Shown here one piece after another: positions 7,969 through 15,980 of a stretch of DNA of 36,413 bases. The position numbers and the translations under genes were made by a program. The stretch is taken from positions 1 to 36,413 of the forward strand of contig NZ_CAJXPA010000022.1 of assembly GCF_913058035.1 (NCBI RefSeq). The letters run 5' to 3'. Origin of the DNA: an uncultured Paraglaciecola sp. (GTDB taxonomy: Bacteria > Pseudomonadota > Gammaproteobacteria > Enterobacterales > Alteromonadaceae). Within the stretch, counting starts at the first letter, position 1, and the number at the start of each line of letters is the position of its first letter. The notes beneath the pieces are model-generated. The model did not search any database. It was not told the origin of the DNA and worked only from the letters and a program-made list of their open reading frames with translations.

Positions 7969-9528
7969 TCACGCTATTTTTACCGTCTTTTTACTAATGC
8001 CGTAGTCGCGCAATTTATTAGCAATAGCGGTATGACTTAAACCTAGTTTCTTAGCAAGCTGCCTTGTACTTGGATAACTGGGATATAAGCGCATCAGAAT
8101 ATCTTTTTCGAAACGCTTTACTTCATCATCTAAACTTCCGGCGAACTCTTCTGAAACAAAACTAACTGTCGCAGAGCATGACGGCAGTTGTATATTTTCT
8201 TTTTCAAGTTCGTTGCCTTCCAATAACGAAACCGCACGATAAAGAGCATTTTCAAGTTGTCTCACATTACCCGGCCAAGGATAAATTTGTAAATAATCGA
8301 GACAGGCTTTAGACATTTTAGGTGTTTTACGACCTAACTTAACACTGTGCTGTTTAATGAAACGCTCAGCAAGAGCGATAACATCTGATTTACGTTCTCT
8401 TAAGGGAGGCAACACCAGACTTAGTACATTCAAACGATAAAATAAATCTTCTCTGAATCGGCCTTCTTGCATTAACTTACCTAAGTCTTTCTGAGTGGTA
8501 CAAATGATCCGAACATCAACTTGAAGCTCTTTTTCATCACCAATCCTTCGATAGCTGCCATCTTGTAACACCCGCAAAAGTTTTACTTGAAGCTGTGCCG
8601 ACATGTCGCCTACTTCATCTAAAAACAATGTGCCGCCTTGTGCTAATTCTAACAAACCGGCTTTGTTGTCGGTTTGACCAAAAGCACCAGGGGCAAAACC
8701 AAATAACTCTGTTTCTGCAACATTATCTGGTAACGACGCACAGTTTAGCGCTAAAAATGCTCCTTCACTTCTTCTACTTGCCTCATGGCATGCTTTGGCA
8801 AGCATCTCTTTACCGGTACCCGTTTCGCCAAAAATAATAATAGACCCATCTAACTCGGCCATTCTTTTAGCTTCTTTCACCACATTTTTCATTGCCTTGC
8901 TATCTGCTTGGATAGAAATAAAACTATCAACACTTACTTTATTAAAAACAGTAAGTTGTTGACCTAACCTTAGTTCTGATTTTAACATAAATACTGCCCC
9001 AGCCAAGATGTCAGCACCATCATTGTCGGGGACCATAACAGGCAGCATATCAAGCAAATAATCTTGCTCTGAAAACCTTATTCTTTGAGATTGGGATTGG
9101 GGATTTTTACCTTCCAACCAGCGAATGACGTTAAATCCTTTTAGCAGCTCAGCAATATTACTTCCAATTATATCATTCTTAGGGATATCTAAACTTAATA
9201 CGACAGCATCATTAATCAAGATTATTTTACCTTTGGTATCGACCGAAAAAACTGGGTCGGGTAAGGTCTGTAACAATGCTTTCAGCTGATATTGTTCGCG
9301 CTCTATAGGCATGAAAGGTGTAGTTTTTACATCCTCTATGCCTTCTATTTTACGTATCTTTGGCATCAAATGTTGAAAATCAGCAAATTCAATATTGGGG
9401 AAGTTAAGGAAAATTTTTCCTAGCAAATCGATTTCAATTCCGCGTAGATCGATTTCATGCTCAACTAATATATCTAACACATCTTGGGCAATGCCCAATC
9501 GATCCTGGCAGTTCACTTCTAAACGCAT
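7969..9528 (-). CDS. tyrR: TyrR/PhhR-family regulator of aromatic amino acid genes
   Basis: A 519-residue enhancer-binding-type regulator with the TyrR layout: an ACT domain (about 1-72, MRLEVNCQDRLGIAQDVLDIL), a PAS domain (about 80-185), an AAA+ domain (about 205-430) and a C-terminal Fis-like helix-turn-helix (about 483-512, STRQLAKKLGLSHTAIANKL). Walker A is GETGTGKE at 234-241 and Walker B is GTLFLDEVGD. The GAFTGA loop that contacts sigma-54 is changed to GAFGQT (281-286), as expected for TyrR proteins that act on sigma-70 RNA polymerase. The family senses Phe, Tyr and Trp with ATP. Phenylalanine hydroxylase lies just upstream on the same strand, with a TyrR-like box before it, which supports a PhhR-type activating role on phenylalanine breakdown. 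Confidence 0.93.
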   Translation of the reverse strand: MRLEVNCQDRLGIAQDVLDILVEHEIDLRGIEIDLLGKIFLNFPNIEFADFQHLMPKIRKIEGIEDVKTTPFMPIEREQYQLKALLQTLPDPVFSVDTKGKIILINDAVVLSLDIPKNDIIGSNIAELLKGFNVIRWLEGKNPQSQSQRIRFSEQDYLLDMLPVMVPDNDGADILAGAVFMLKSELRLGQQLTVFNKVSVDSFISIQADSKAMKNVVKEAKRMAELDGSIIIFGETGTGKEMLAKACHEASRRSEGAFLALNCASLPDNVAETELFGFAPGAFGQTDNKAGLLELAQGGTLFLDEVGDMSAQLQVKLLRVLQDGSYRRIGDEKELQVDVRIICTTQKDLGKLMQEGRFREDLFYRLNVLSLVLPPLRERKSDVIALAERFIKQHSVKLGRKTPKMSKACLDYLQIYPWPGNVRQLENALYRAVSLLEGNELEKENIQLPSCSATVSFVSEEFAGSLDDEVKRFEKDILMRLYPSYPSTRQLAKKLGLSHTAIANKLRDYGISKKTVKIA

Positions 9529-9692
9529 TACAACCCCAATTTAATACAAGACTAGGCCAACCCGATTTCGGCTAGCGTAAAGATATTATTACAATTAGTT
9601 GACCTTAGACAGTATTTTTACTTGGTAATTTTTTTATATGAGTGATCCTGCTCCAAAATGGACGAATTTGTATATTTGTAGGTTGCAGCCAA

Positions 9693-10493
9693 TTAACTTA
9701 CTTTTTTTTCTTTGGGTAAAAATTTGGGTGCAAATAATCCTAGTTTTTTGGCTTGGTCCACTAGTTCCATAATATCCATCTCTGCAATATCAAATAAAGA
9801 ATCAAATGATTCCAATATATAATAAATCGGCTGCATGATATCAATACGGTAAGGAGTTCTTAATGCATCCAATGGCAGCATTGGCATATGTATACAATCA
9901 TCTGACTCGAGCGAATGTATTGTCTCACCGGGTGAAGACAATACACCCCCGCCATATATACGTATTCCATCAGGTGTATCAACTAAACCAAATTCAACTG
10001 TAAACCAATATAATCTAGCTAAGAAAGCTCTATCTTCTTTACTTGCAGCATAACCAAGCTTCCCATAAGTATGGGTAAAATGTGCAAAAGCAGGGTTAGT
10101 TAATAATGGACAATGCCCAAAAATTTCATGAAAAATATCAGGCTCTTGTAAGTAATCAAACTCTTCATTTGAACGAATGAAGGTCGCCACAGGGAATTGT
10201 TTGTTTGCTAAAAGTCGAAAGAACTCATCAAAATTTATTAACGATGGTACTTCTTTTACCTGCCAACCTGTTGCCTCGATTAGTATAGAATTAACTTCGC
10301 TTAATTGTGGAATATGTTTAGAAGGTAAATTTAGCAGATTAAGTCCGTGTAAATACTCATCGCAAGCTCGCCCTTTGATTAAGCAAAGCTGCTCTTCTAG
10401 CAATGCTGCCCAAGTTTTATTTTCTTGCGCGCTCCAGTTTACAATACCATTTTCATCTGACTGATGAGATTTATAACGGGTAATTTTTGACAT
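9693..10493 (-). CDS. phhA: Phenylalanine 4-monooxygenase
   Basis: Non-haem iron, pterin-dependent hydroxylation of phenylalanine to tyrosine in the cytosol. Numbering from the ATG at 10493 (266 residues), the iron ligands are H122 and H127 in FHEIFGH and E167 in YWFTVEFGL, all present. LSSPGE and the substrate-side motifs are intact. Length fits the monomeric bacterial enzymes, which lack the animal regulatory domain. An in-frame GTG six codons upstream is possible, but neither start has a strong ribosome site; family alignment favours the ATG (MSKITRY). The usual partner phhB (pterin carbinolamine dehydratase) is not adjacent: the 164 bp to tyrR contain no gene. Confidence 0.94.
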   Translation of the reverse strand: MSKITRYKSHQSDENGIVNWSAQENKTWAALLEEQLCLIKGRACDEYLHGLNLLNLPSKHIPQLSEVNSILIEATGWQVKEVPSLINFDEFFRLLANKQFPVATFIRSNEEFDYLQEPDIFHEIFGHCPLLTNPAFAHFTHTYGKLGYAASKEDRAFLARLYWFTVEFGLVDTPDGIRIYGGGVLSSPGETIHSLESDDCIHMPMLPLDALRTPYRIDIMQPIYYILESFDSLFDIAEMDIMELVDQAKKLGLFAPKFLPKEKKVS

Positions 10494-10588
10494 GTAATTA
10501 CATAATTTCACTAGATAACATATCCAAAATTGTACCCGTTCTAAGCCAAATCAAAAGCTTAGTGTATGTATTCGTGTTAAGCGTAAAT

Positions 10589-10606
10589 CGTAAATATAAG
10601 CTTACA
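10589..10606. promoter_or_regulatory. TyrR box upstream of phhA
   Basis: The plus strand reads CGTAAA-TATAAG-CTTACA; the minus strand reads TGTAAG-CTTATA-TTTACG. This matches the TyrR consensus TGTAAA-N6-TTTACA with one mismatch per half and keeps the essential G and C spacing. It is centred about 105 bp before the phhA start, a fitting place for activation by the neighbouring TyrR/PhhR protein. Confidence 0.65.
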
Positions 10607-10654
10607 TATACTTTTATTAACACAGTTACTAAGCGGCTTAAATTATTTAAAACC

Positions 10655-11719
10655 TCATCTAAAATGCTTGTTTAGGTCAGCTAACAATTGTTTAGTGACA
10701 CCTGACAAACTTGGTTTAGTTTGCGACAGCCAAGGCAAAGGACGGCTTTCATTAATAGCCTTTAAGCCTATCCTAGCGGTCAACACTCCAGCACCCATAC
10801 CCTGTGCTGCTCGAGTAGATAACTTACCTGTTATTCCAGCACTCAATGCATAATTACCGGCATCAGACAAAATTTCGGCGGCACCTGCATACAACATAGT
10901 GTCGAATATTTTGCGTATTAACCTAATTCTGGCCCAATAACCTAAATGTAAACCATATATTTTGCTCACTTGATTCATCATCCGAATATTCCGCCATAGA
11001 ACTATCAGCATATCCATTACAGCAAACGGGCTAACGGCTATCATAACGGTAGCTGCAGATGCATTTTTACTTACCTGTTTTATGGCTACTTTATCAATAG
11101 GAGCCAAAACGTGGTATTCAAACAAACATAAAACTTCACTATCACAGTGATGAGAATTAAAGCTATCACGCCAGCTTTCCACTAAATATTGATAATCATT
11201 GGGAAGACTTTTGGCTACTTTCATGCAATGTTGCTCAGCCAACCCAATGACACTTGTGTTCGCTATTTGCTCAGATTGATTTCGAATATCTTCTTGGCTT
11301 TTAAGTAGCTTTAATCCTGTGAACTCAACAAAAACTTGGCGTAAAATCCGAATTCCAAAAACAGAAAAAATAACTAGCCATACACCTGCTAACCAATCCA
11401 TTTGATCAACCAAAGTAATGATAAAAAATACTAACTCAACACTGCTTGCCAGTAATATGGCTAAACACATCAATAGAAACCACTTTTTACTGGTTTTTTT
11501 ACTGGTTTTTTGCCCCTCGCCTCCTAGTGTTTGCTCGTCATCTATCGGTTCATCGCTCAGCTCAAATATATCAGCATCGCTAACAATGATTGCTGGTTTG
11601 ACATGGTTTTGTAACGGGTCATCGGGTACTTGCTTATTGAAAACATGTGCAGCTTTAATTTTCTTAGGTGCGTTTGCATCAAACTGGTTTTGTTCTTCAG
11701 AGCTAAGCAATTGTTTCAT
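10655..11719 (-). CDS. ycjF: YcjF-type inner-membrane protein (TIGR01620, DUF697)
   Basis: A 354-residue membrane protein. After a polar N-terminal 80 residues come two hydrophobic segments (WFLLMCLAILLASSVELVFF near 80-100 and WLAGVWLVIFSVFGI near 110-125). The C-terminal DUF697 domain includes SPFAVMDMLIVLWRNIRMMNQ and the YGLHLGYWARIRLIRKI block. Its ATG overlaps the ycjX stop by 4 bp (ATGA), indicating coupled translation. In E. coli ycjX and ycjF follow the psp genes and are induced with them; the same order is kept here. The molecular role is not established. Confidence 0.9.
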   Translation of the reverse strand: MKQLLSSEEQNQFDANAPKKIKAAHVFNKQVPDDPLQNHVKPAIIVSDADIFELSDEPIDDEQTLGGEGQKTSKKTSKKWFLLMCLAILLASSVELVFFIITLVDQMDWLAGVWLVIFSVFGIRILRQVFVEFTGLKLLKSQEDIRNQSEQIANTSVIGLAEQHCMKVAKSLPNDYQYLVESWRDSFNSHHCDSEVLCLFEYHVLAPIDKVAIKQVSKNASAATVMIAVSPFAVMDMLIVLWRNIRMMNQVSKIYGLHLGYWARIRLIRKIFDTMLYAGAAEILSDAGNYALSAGITGKLSTRAAQGMGAGVLTARIGLKAINESRPLPWLSQTKPSLSGVTKQLLADLNKHFR

Positions 11720-13146
11720 GTTAATTTATCCGCTAGCAGAAAATCGAGCACCTGATCCATTCTAATATGTGGCAGTGCATGGTCGATATTCATTTGTGGG
11801 GGGGATAATTTAGGGAACTCAAATTGCTGCTGTTTCCAAAATTCAGGACTTGGGCAGCTCTGTGGAACTTCTCCAGGAAACAATGTGATGGCCACCCCCT
11901 GTGCATTTCTACCTTGAAGTACTGGAATTTTCTCACCATTAAGCTGGCCAATGCCTGGTTTTGAAGCGCAAATTGCCGATACTGCAGTCGATTCAGTGCT
12001 CACACCATCAAACTGTATTTGTTTTCTTGCGCTGTGCAGCATGCTATCCAACAGCTTCACTAAATTAGTTTGCTGGTCGGGTGTAATGTGGTCAGCCTTG
12101 CTAGCAGCAAACACAAGTTTATCAATTTTAGGTTGAAATAAACGATTGAGTATATTGGAAGAGCCATATTGAAAGCTGCCCATTAACCAGTCTAATGCTT
12201 TTTGTAAGTCTTGGTAGCTATGATAACCGCGATTTAATGCCGATAAACAATCAACTAAAACAACTTGTCTATCAAATCCCTTGAAGTGGTCTTTATAAAA
12301 TGGCTGTACGATTTGAAATTTATAATGTTTAAAACGCTTGATCAATAAGTCTGCATTACTGTCTTTTATTGGCTTGTTAAGGTCGATTCCTTGTTGTTCA
12401 AGTTGAATATCTGTGACAGGAAAAAAATGTAAAATAGGTGCACCATTCAATTCACCCGGTAAAATAAATCTTCCTGGTTGTAACAACTGATAACCACGTT
12501 TTTGGCAAGTAAGTAAATACTGACTATACAGCTCTGCGATTTTTTGTAGCGCCAATTCGTCGCTTTTTGCATTTAAGTCGAGATTTGACAACGCGTTACA
12601 AAAACTAGCAGCTAAGTCATGCCTAATTGGGTCGTTGAGTTCACACTGACAATGCTTAGACCACTGAATGTAATCCATATTCAATAGCGGTAAATCTAAT
12701 AACCATTCTCCGGGATAGTCTGTGATATCTAAAGTCAATGTGGCATCTTCGGTTAAGTATTTACTCAGCCCTTTACTTTTTTTGTATTTTATTTTTAATC
12801 TTACCTGCGAGATCCCTTTTGTCGATGATGGCCATTCAGGTGACGTTTGATTTAACTTGGTCATTGCATCTTCGTAAGCAAAACGCCTAAAGGTTAAATC
12901 AGGTTGCACATCTCTTTTCACACCTACTAGGCGCGACTCTCTTACCACTGAAAAAAAAGGCAGATGTGAAATTTCATTGGCTTCAATAAGTTGATTAACC
13001 AAAGAAGTGATGAACGCTGTTTTACCGCTTCCACTTAATCCCGTCACTGCCAAGTTAACATGGTTATTAACCAGTCTGGCGGCGCTAAGTTTAAGCTTTT
13101 GTTTGCTGTATTGCATGGAAGGGTGATTTAAAAAAGAGGTCTGCAT
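11716..13146 (-). CDS. ycjX: YcjX-family P-loop NTPase (DUF463)
   Basis: A 476-residue cytosolic protein of the YcjX/DUF463 family, a GTPase-like stress protein. The P-loop is GLSGSGKT (36-43). A switch-type DITDYPGEWLLDLPL follows, and QVVLVDCLSALNRG and KLVFAASKADHI (the NKxD-like base-recognition position as SKAD) come later. It is placed directly after pspC, 84 bp away, and overlaps ycjF. Co-induction with the phage-shock genes is expected from the family context. The start is the ATG at 13146; no strong ribosome site is evident before it. Confidence 0.92.
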   Translation of the reverse strand: MQTSFLNHPSMQYSKQKLKLSAARLVNNHVNLAVTGLSGSGKTAFITSLVNQLIEANEISHLPFFSVVRESRLVGVKRDVQPDLTFRRFAYEDAMTKLNQTSPEWPSSTKGISQVRLKIKYKKSKGLSKYLTEDATLTLDITDYPGEWLLDLPLLNMDYIQWSKHCQCELNDPIRHDLAASFCNALSNLDLNAKSDELALQKIAELYSQYLLTCQKRGYQLLQPGRFILPGELNGAPILHFFPVTDIQLEQQGIDLNKPIKDSNADLLIKRFKHYKFQIVQPFYKDHFKGFDRQVVLVDCLSALNRGYHSYQDLQKALDWLMGSFQYGSSNILNRLFQPKIDKLVFAASKADHITPDQQTNLVKLLDSMLHSARKQIQFDGVSTESTAVSAICASKPGIGQLNGEKIPVLQGRNAQGVAITLFPGEVPQSCPSPEFWKQQQFEFPKLSPPQMNIDHALPHIRMDQVLDFLLADKLT

Positions 13147-13230
13147 AAAAACGTTGTCAACCTTATGTATTTTGAAAAGCGATATTATTGAGGGCTAAGG
13201 CCAAAGAACCATTAACCCGTCAAAAACATA

Positions 13231-13695
13231 CTATAATTTGCTTAACTCTCGGTTGAGTTGAAACTCGGATGATGTTACGTAAGTCTCCATTTTTCTGAGT
13301 CTATTTTCATTTTTTGTAAAACGTTGTTTAATATCAATAAAAGCTTGCTTAGGGGGCTCACCTGCTTGCCAAACTTTAGACTTCACCATCACTTTATCCG
13401 ATTCTTGCTCCGAAACATTGTGCCATCCCTTGCTATGAACTTTATTATGCTGGCTTTTGCTCGCAAGTTCGTCATTCCTAGACTTAGGTGATGAGCCTCG
13501 AGGCTTTTTTTCTAAAACAAACCAAGCTGCAATATAACCAACAAAGAAAAATGGTGGTGCTAGTAGGAAAAAGCCAGTTAGGGTTAGAATTCTTACTAGC
13601 CATATCTCCATTCCAAAATATTCGGCTATACCAGCACACACTCCGGCAATTTTTCCTTTACTGGGATCACGATGCAAACTGCCAAACGTTTTCAT
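13231..13695 (-). CDS. pspC: Phage shock protein C
   Basis: A 154-residue inner-membrane protein. The PspC domain covers about 1-62: the amphipathic LHRDPSKGKIAGVCAGIAEYFGMEIWLVRI, then a transmembrane helix (LTLTGFFLLAPPFFFVGYIAAWFVL). A long polar linker leads to a C-terminal helix (about 118-154) that probably contacts PspA/PspB. It is somewhat longer than the E. coli protein of about 119 residues. PspC senses envelope damage and frees PspF from PspA. Its ATG overlaps the pspB stop by 4 bp. No pspD, pspE or pspG follows. Confidence 0.93.
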   Translation of the reverse strand: MKTFGSLHRDPSKGKIAGVCAGIAEYFGMEIWLVRILTLTGFFLLAPPFFFVGYIAAWFVLEKKPRGSSPKSRNDELASKSQHNKVHSKGWHNVSEQESDKVMVKSKVWQAGEPPKQAFIDIKQRFTKNENRLRKMETYVTSSEFQLNRELSKL

Positions 13696-13928
13696 ACTTT
13701 ATTCCTCCATTCTGGCGCCTCAGCGTCCAGAATAGACTCTAACGTATGGATCCTGTCTGACATTTTCTCTGCTCTATCAGCTAATTCCTGCAACGTGCCA
13801 TATTCAGCTTCAGTCAATCCCTGACTCATTTGTTTTTTACTCCGATAATGCATTATCAACCATATCGGAGCGACAAAGATCATAAATATAATGATAGGTG
13901 CTACTATTATCCCAATTACGTCTTCCAT
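13692..13928 (-). CDS. pspB: Phage shock protein B
   Basis: A 78-residue protein of normal PspB length. It has one N-terminal transmembrane helix (IGIIVAPIIIFMIFVAPIWLIMHY, about 5-28) and then a cytoplasmic coiled coil with the conserved LQELADRAEKMSDRIHTLESILDAEAPEWR. PspB works with PspC at the inner membrane to signal secretin mislocalisation and loss of membrane integrity. It lies 42 bp after pspA and overlaps pspC. Confidence 0.95.
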   Translation of the reverse strand: MEDVIGIIVAPIIIFMIFVAPIWLIMHYRSKKQMSQGLTEAEYGTLQELADRAEKMSDRIHTLESILDAEAPEWRNKV

Positions 13929-13970
13929 AATTCATCTCCTTCTTGTCAGTGTCTACCGACCCTTTTATTC

Positions 13971-14648
13971 TTAATCTTTAGTGACCGTTGATTGACTTTT
14001 CATCTTTTTCTTCAGCGCTGCTAGTTCATCATTGATTTCATCATCTGACTCAAGTTCAGCAAATTCATCAGCTAAGGTCTTTTTACCTAGATCGTAAGCG
14101 TCAACTTGTGACTCTAAGTCATCAATTTTACGTTCGTATTGCTCAAAACGTCCCATTGCCGCATCAACTTTGCCACTTTCTAAGCTTTTCTTCACTTCAA
14201 GTCTTGAGCTAACGGTTTTCTGACGCAATAAAATAGCCTTTTGACGCGTTTTTGCATCCGCTAATTTATCTTGTAACTGCCCTACTTCACTCTGTAATTT
14301 AGTGATTTGTTCATCGATGACTTTAAGTTCAGATGACAAGGCACTGGCATGTTCATCACATTTTTTCTTTTCTTGTAATGCGGCGCGAGCTAAGTCTTCT
14401 CTGTCTTTACTTATAGCTAACTCAGCTTTTGAATTCCAATCTTTAGCTTCGTTTTGCATTTTATTAATTTGTGAAGAAATCTCTTTCTTACTGGCCAAAG
14501 TCTTTGCTGAAGCGGAACGTACTTCAACCAAAGTGTCTTCCATTTCCTGAATAATTAAACGTACCATTTTTTCAGGATCTTCGGCCTTATCTAAAATGGA
14601 ATTAATATTTGAGTTCACTATGTCTGTGAAACGCGAGAAGATACCCAT
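13971..14648 (-). CDS. pspA: Phage shock protein A (ESCRT-III/Vipp1 family)
   Basis: A 225-residue, wholly helical protein. It begins MGIFSRFTDIVNSNINSILDKAEDPEKMVRLIIQEMEDTLVEVR, the PspA membrane-binding amphipathic helix followed by the PspF-contacting coiled coil. The charged heptads run to about 200. PspA binds and inhibits PspF in unstressed cells, and oligomerises on damaged membrane to limit proton leak. It is the first gene of pspABC-ycjXF, read from a sigma-54 promoter about 75 nt upstream, and is divergent from pspF. The ATG follows an AGAGGT ribosome site. Confidence 0.96.
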   Translation of the reverse strand: MGIFSRFTDIVNSNINSILDKAEDPEKMVRLIIQEMEDTLVEVRSASAKTLASKKEISSQINKMQNEAKDWNSKAELAISKDREDLARAALQEKKKCDEHASALSSELKVIDEQITKLQSEVGQLQDKLADAKTRQKAILLRQKTVSSRLEVKKSLESGKVDAAMGRFEQYERKIDDLESQVDAYDLGKKTLADEFAELESDDEINDELAALKKKMKSQSTVTKD

Positions 14649-14733
14649 AGTCTTTACCTCTTTTATTAAGTGTTAGTTAGATATCACTACCTAACTGGGT
14701 TATTAGTTTTTCTTACTAAACTACTATTTATCA

Positions 14734-14750
14734 TTCAATTTATAGGCCAA
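14734..14750 (-). promoter_or_regulatory. Sigma-54 promoter of the psp operon
   Basis: The minus strand reads TTGGCCTATAAATTGAA: a -24 TTGGC and a -12 TTGA with the required GG-N10-G spacing. The -12 dinucleotide is GA rather than GC; the E. coli pspA promoter also departs here (GT). Start would be near 14722. PspF, encoded divergently, should bind in 14755-14865; I could not pick out its sites by eye. Confidence 0.75.
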
Positions 14751-14870
14751 TATAATATTTTAACTAAATTACTGATTTTAAAGAAATAATAATATACACA
14801 CCGATCGCTGAGATCTACAATAATTATATACAGACTATTAGTTAGTTGTTTAGACCACTTTTTAAGGATA

Positions 14871-15971
14871 TTGATGAGCCGCTTTCGCCAACAAGATAAA
14901 ATGCTAGGCCAATCTAATAATTTTTTAGAGGTGTTAGAGCAGATTTCACAAATTGCACCTTTGAATAAGCCAGTTTTAATTATTGGTGAAAGAGGAACAG
15001 GTAAAGAACTTGTGGCCGCCCGTATGCATTTTTTGTCCAAACGCTGGGAACAAACTTATCTAACATTGAATTGTGCTGCTCTGAATGAAAGTTTGTTAGA
15101 AAGCGAATTATTTGGGTATGAAGCAGGTGCATTTACTGGCGCAGCTAAACGCCGAGAAGGTCGATTTGAAACCGCAGATAACGGCACATTATTTTTAGAC
15201 GAACTTTCTAATACCTCTGGTATGGTTCAAGAAAAACTACTACGCGTGATTGAGTATGGAGAGTTTGAACGTGTGGGTGGTTCGCGGAGTGTAAAAGTCG
15301 ATGTTCGAATAGTTGCTGCAACAAATGAAGATTTACCCGCATTAGCAGATTCAGGTGAATTCCGAGCAGATCTTCTAGATAGACTAGCATTTGATGTCAT
15401 TACTCTTCCTCCTCTTCGCGAACGAAGGGAAGATATAATGATGTTAGCTGAGAACTTTGCAATTAACATGGCCAGAGAACTTGAGATGGAATTGTTCAGC
15501 GGTTTTACAGAAAAAGCCAAACGCACCTTACTGGACTATCAATGGCCAGGTAATATTCGCGAATTAAAAAATGTGGTTGAGCGCGCAGTATATCGCAGTA
15601 ACAACCCGAATTTGCCAGTCCATAATATTGTACTAGACCCTTTTGAGTCCATTTATCGACCGCAAAAAAGGGTAAAAACACACACCAGAACAATCCAGCC
15701 TGAAGTTGTTTCTTCACCTATTGTATCAACTGAAAATATGTCTAAAAACCAAATTTCAACTGAAACCAGCAAAAAAATTAGCTTTGATTTTCCTGTTGAT
15801 TTGAAACAACTTTCACAAGACTTTGAGGTTGATTTAATTAATCAAGCATTAATAGATAATCAATTTAATCAAAAAAAGACAGCGGAGAAACTTGGTTTAA
15901 CTTATCATCAACTACGAGGTTATTTAAAAAAGTATAACTTGTTAGAACAAACTAACGAAGATATGGAATAA
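14871..15971 (+). CDS. pspF: PspF, sigma-54-dependent activator of the psp operon
   Basis: A 366-residue enhancer-binding protein without an N-terminal receiver domain, as in PspF. The AAA+ domain has Walker A GERGTGKE (38-45), the sigma-54-contacting GAFTGA intact at 85-90, Walker B TLFLDE (105-110) and the LPPLRERREDI region. After a linker longer than in E. coli (about 265-320, with the protein 366 against about 325 residues), a Fis-type helix-turn-helix ends the protein (KKTAEKLGLTYHQLRGYLKKYNL). PspA represses it by direct binding. The ATG is 5 nt after AAGGA. sapA begins 9 bp downstream on the same strand. Confidence 0.95.
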   Translation: MMSRFRQQDKMLGQSNNFLEVLEQISQIAPLNKPVLIIGERGTGKELVAARMHFLSKRWEQTYLTLNCAALNESLLESELFGYEAGAFTGAAKRREGRFETADNGTLFLDELSNTSGMVQEKLLRVIEYGEFERVGGSRSVKVDVRIVAATNEDLPALADSGEFRADLLDRLAFDVITLPPLRERREDIMMLAENFAINMARELEMELFSGFTEKAKRTLLDYQWPGNIRELKNVVERAVYRSNNPNLPVHNIVLDPFESIYRPQKRVKTHTRTIQPEVVSSPIVSTENMSKNQISTETSKKISFDFPVDLKQLSQDFEVDLINQALIDNQFNQKKTAEKLGLTYHQLRGYLKKYNLLEQTNEDME

Positions 15972-15980
15972 ATTACGCCA

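Noticed and set aside
10530-10560. A TTGGC element upstream of phhA as a sigma-54 promoter, as in Pseudomonas phh
   Set aside because: At the required spacing the -12 part reads GGGT without TTGC, and the TyrR homologue lacks GAFTGA, so sigma-54 control is unlikely.
14735-15717. Several open frames on the minus strand across pspF
   Set aside because: They are antisense to the well-conserved PspF coding sequence and show no family motifs.
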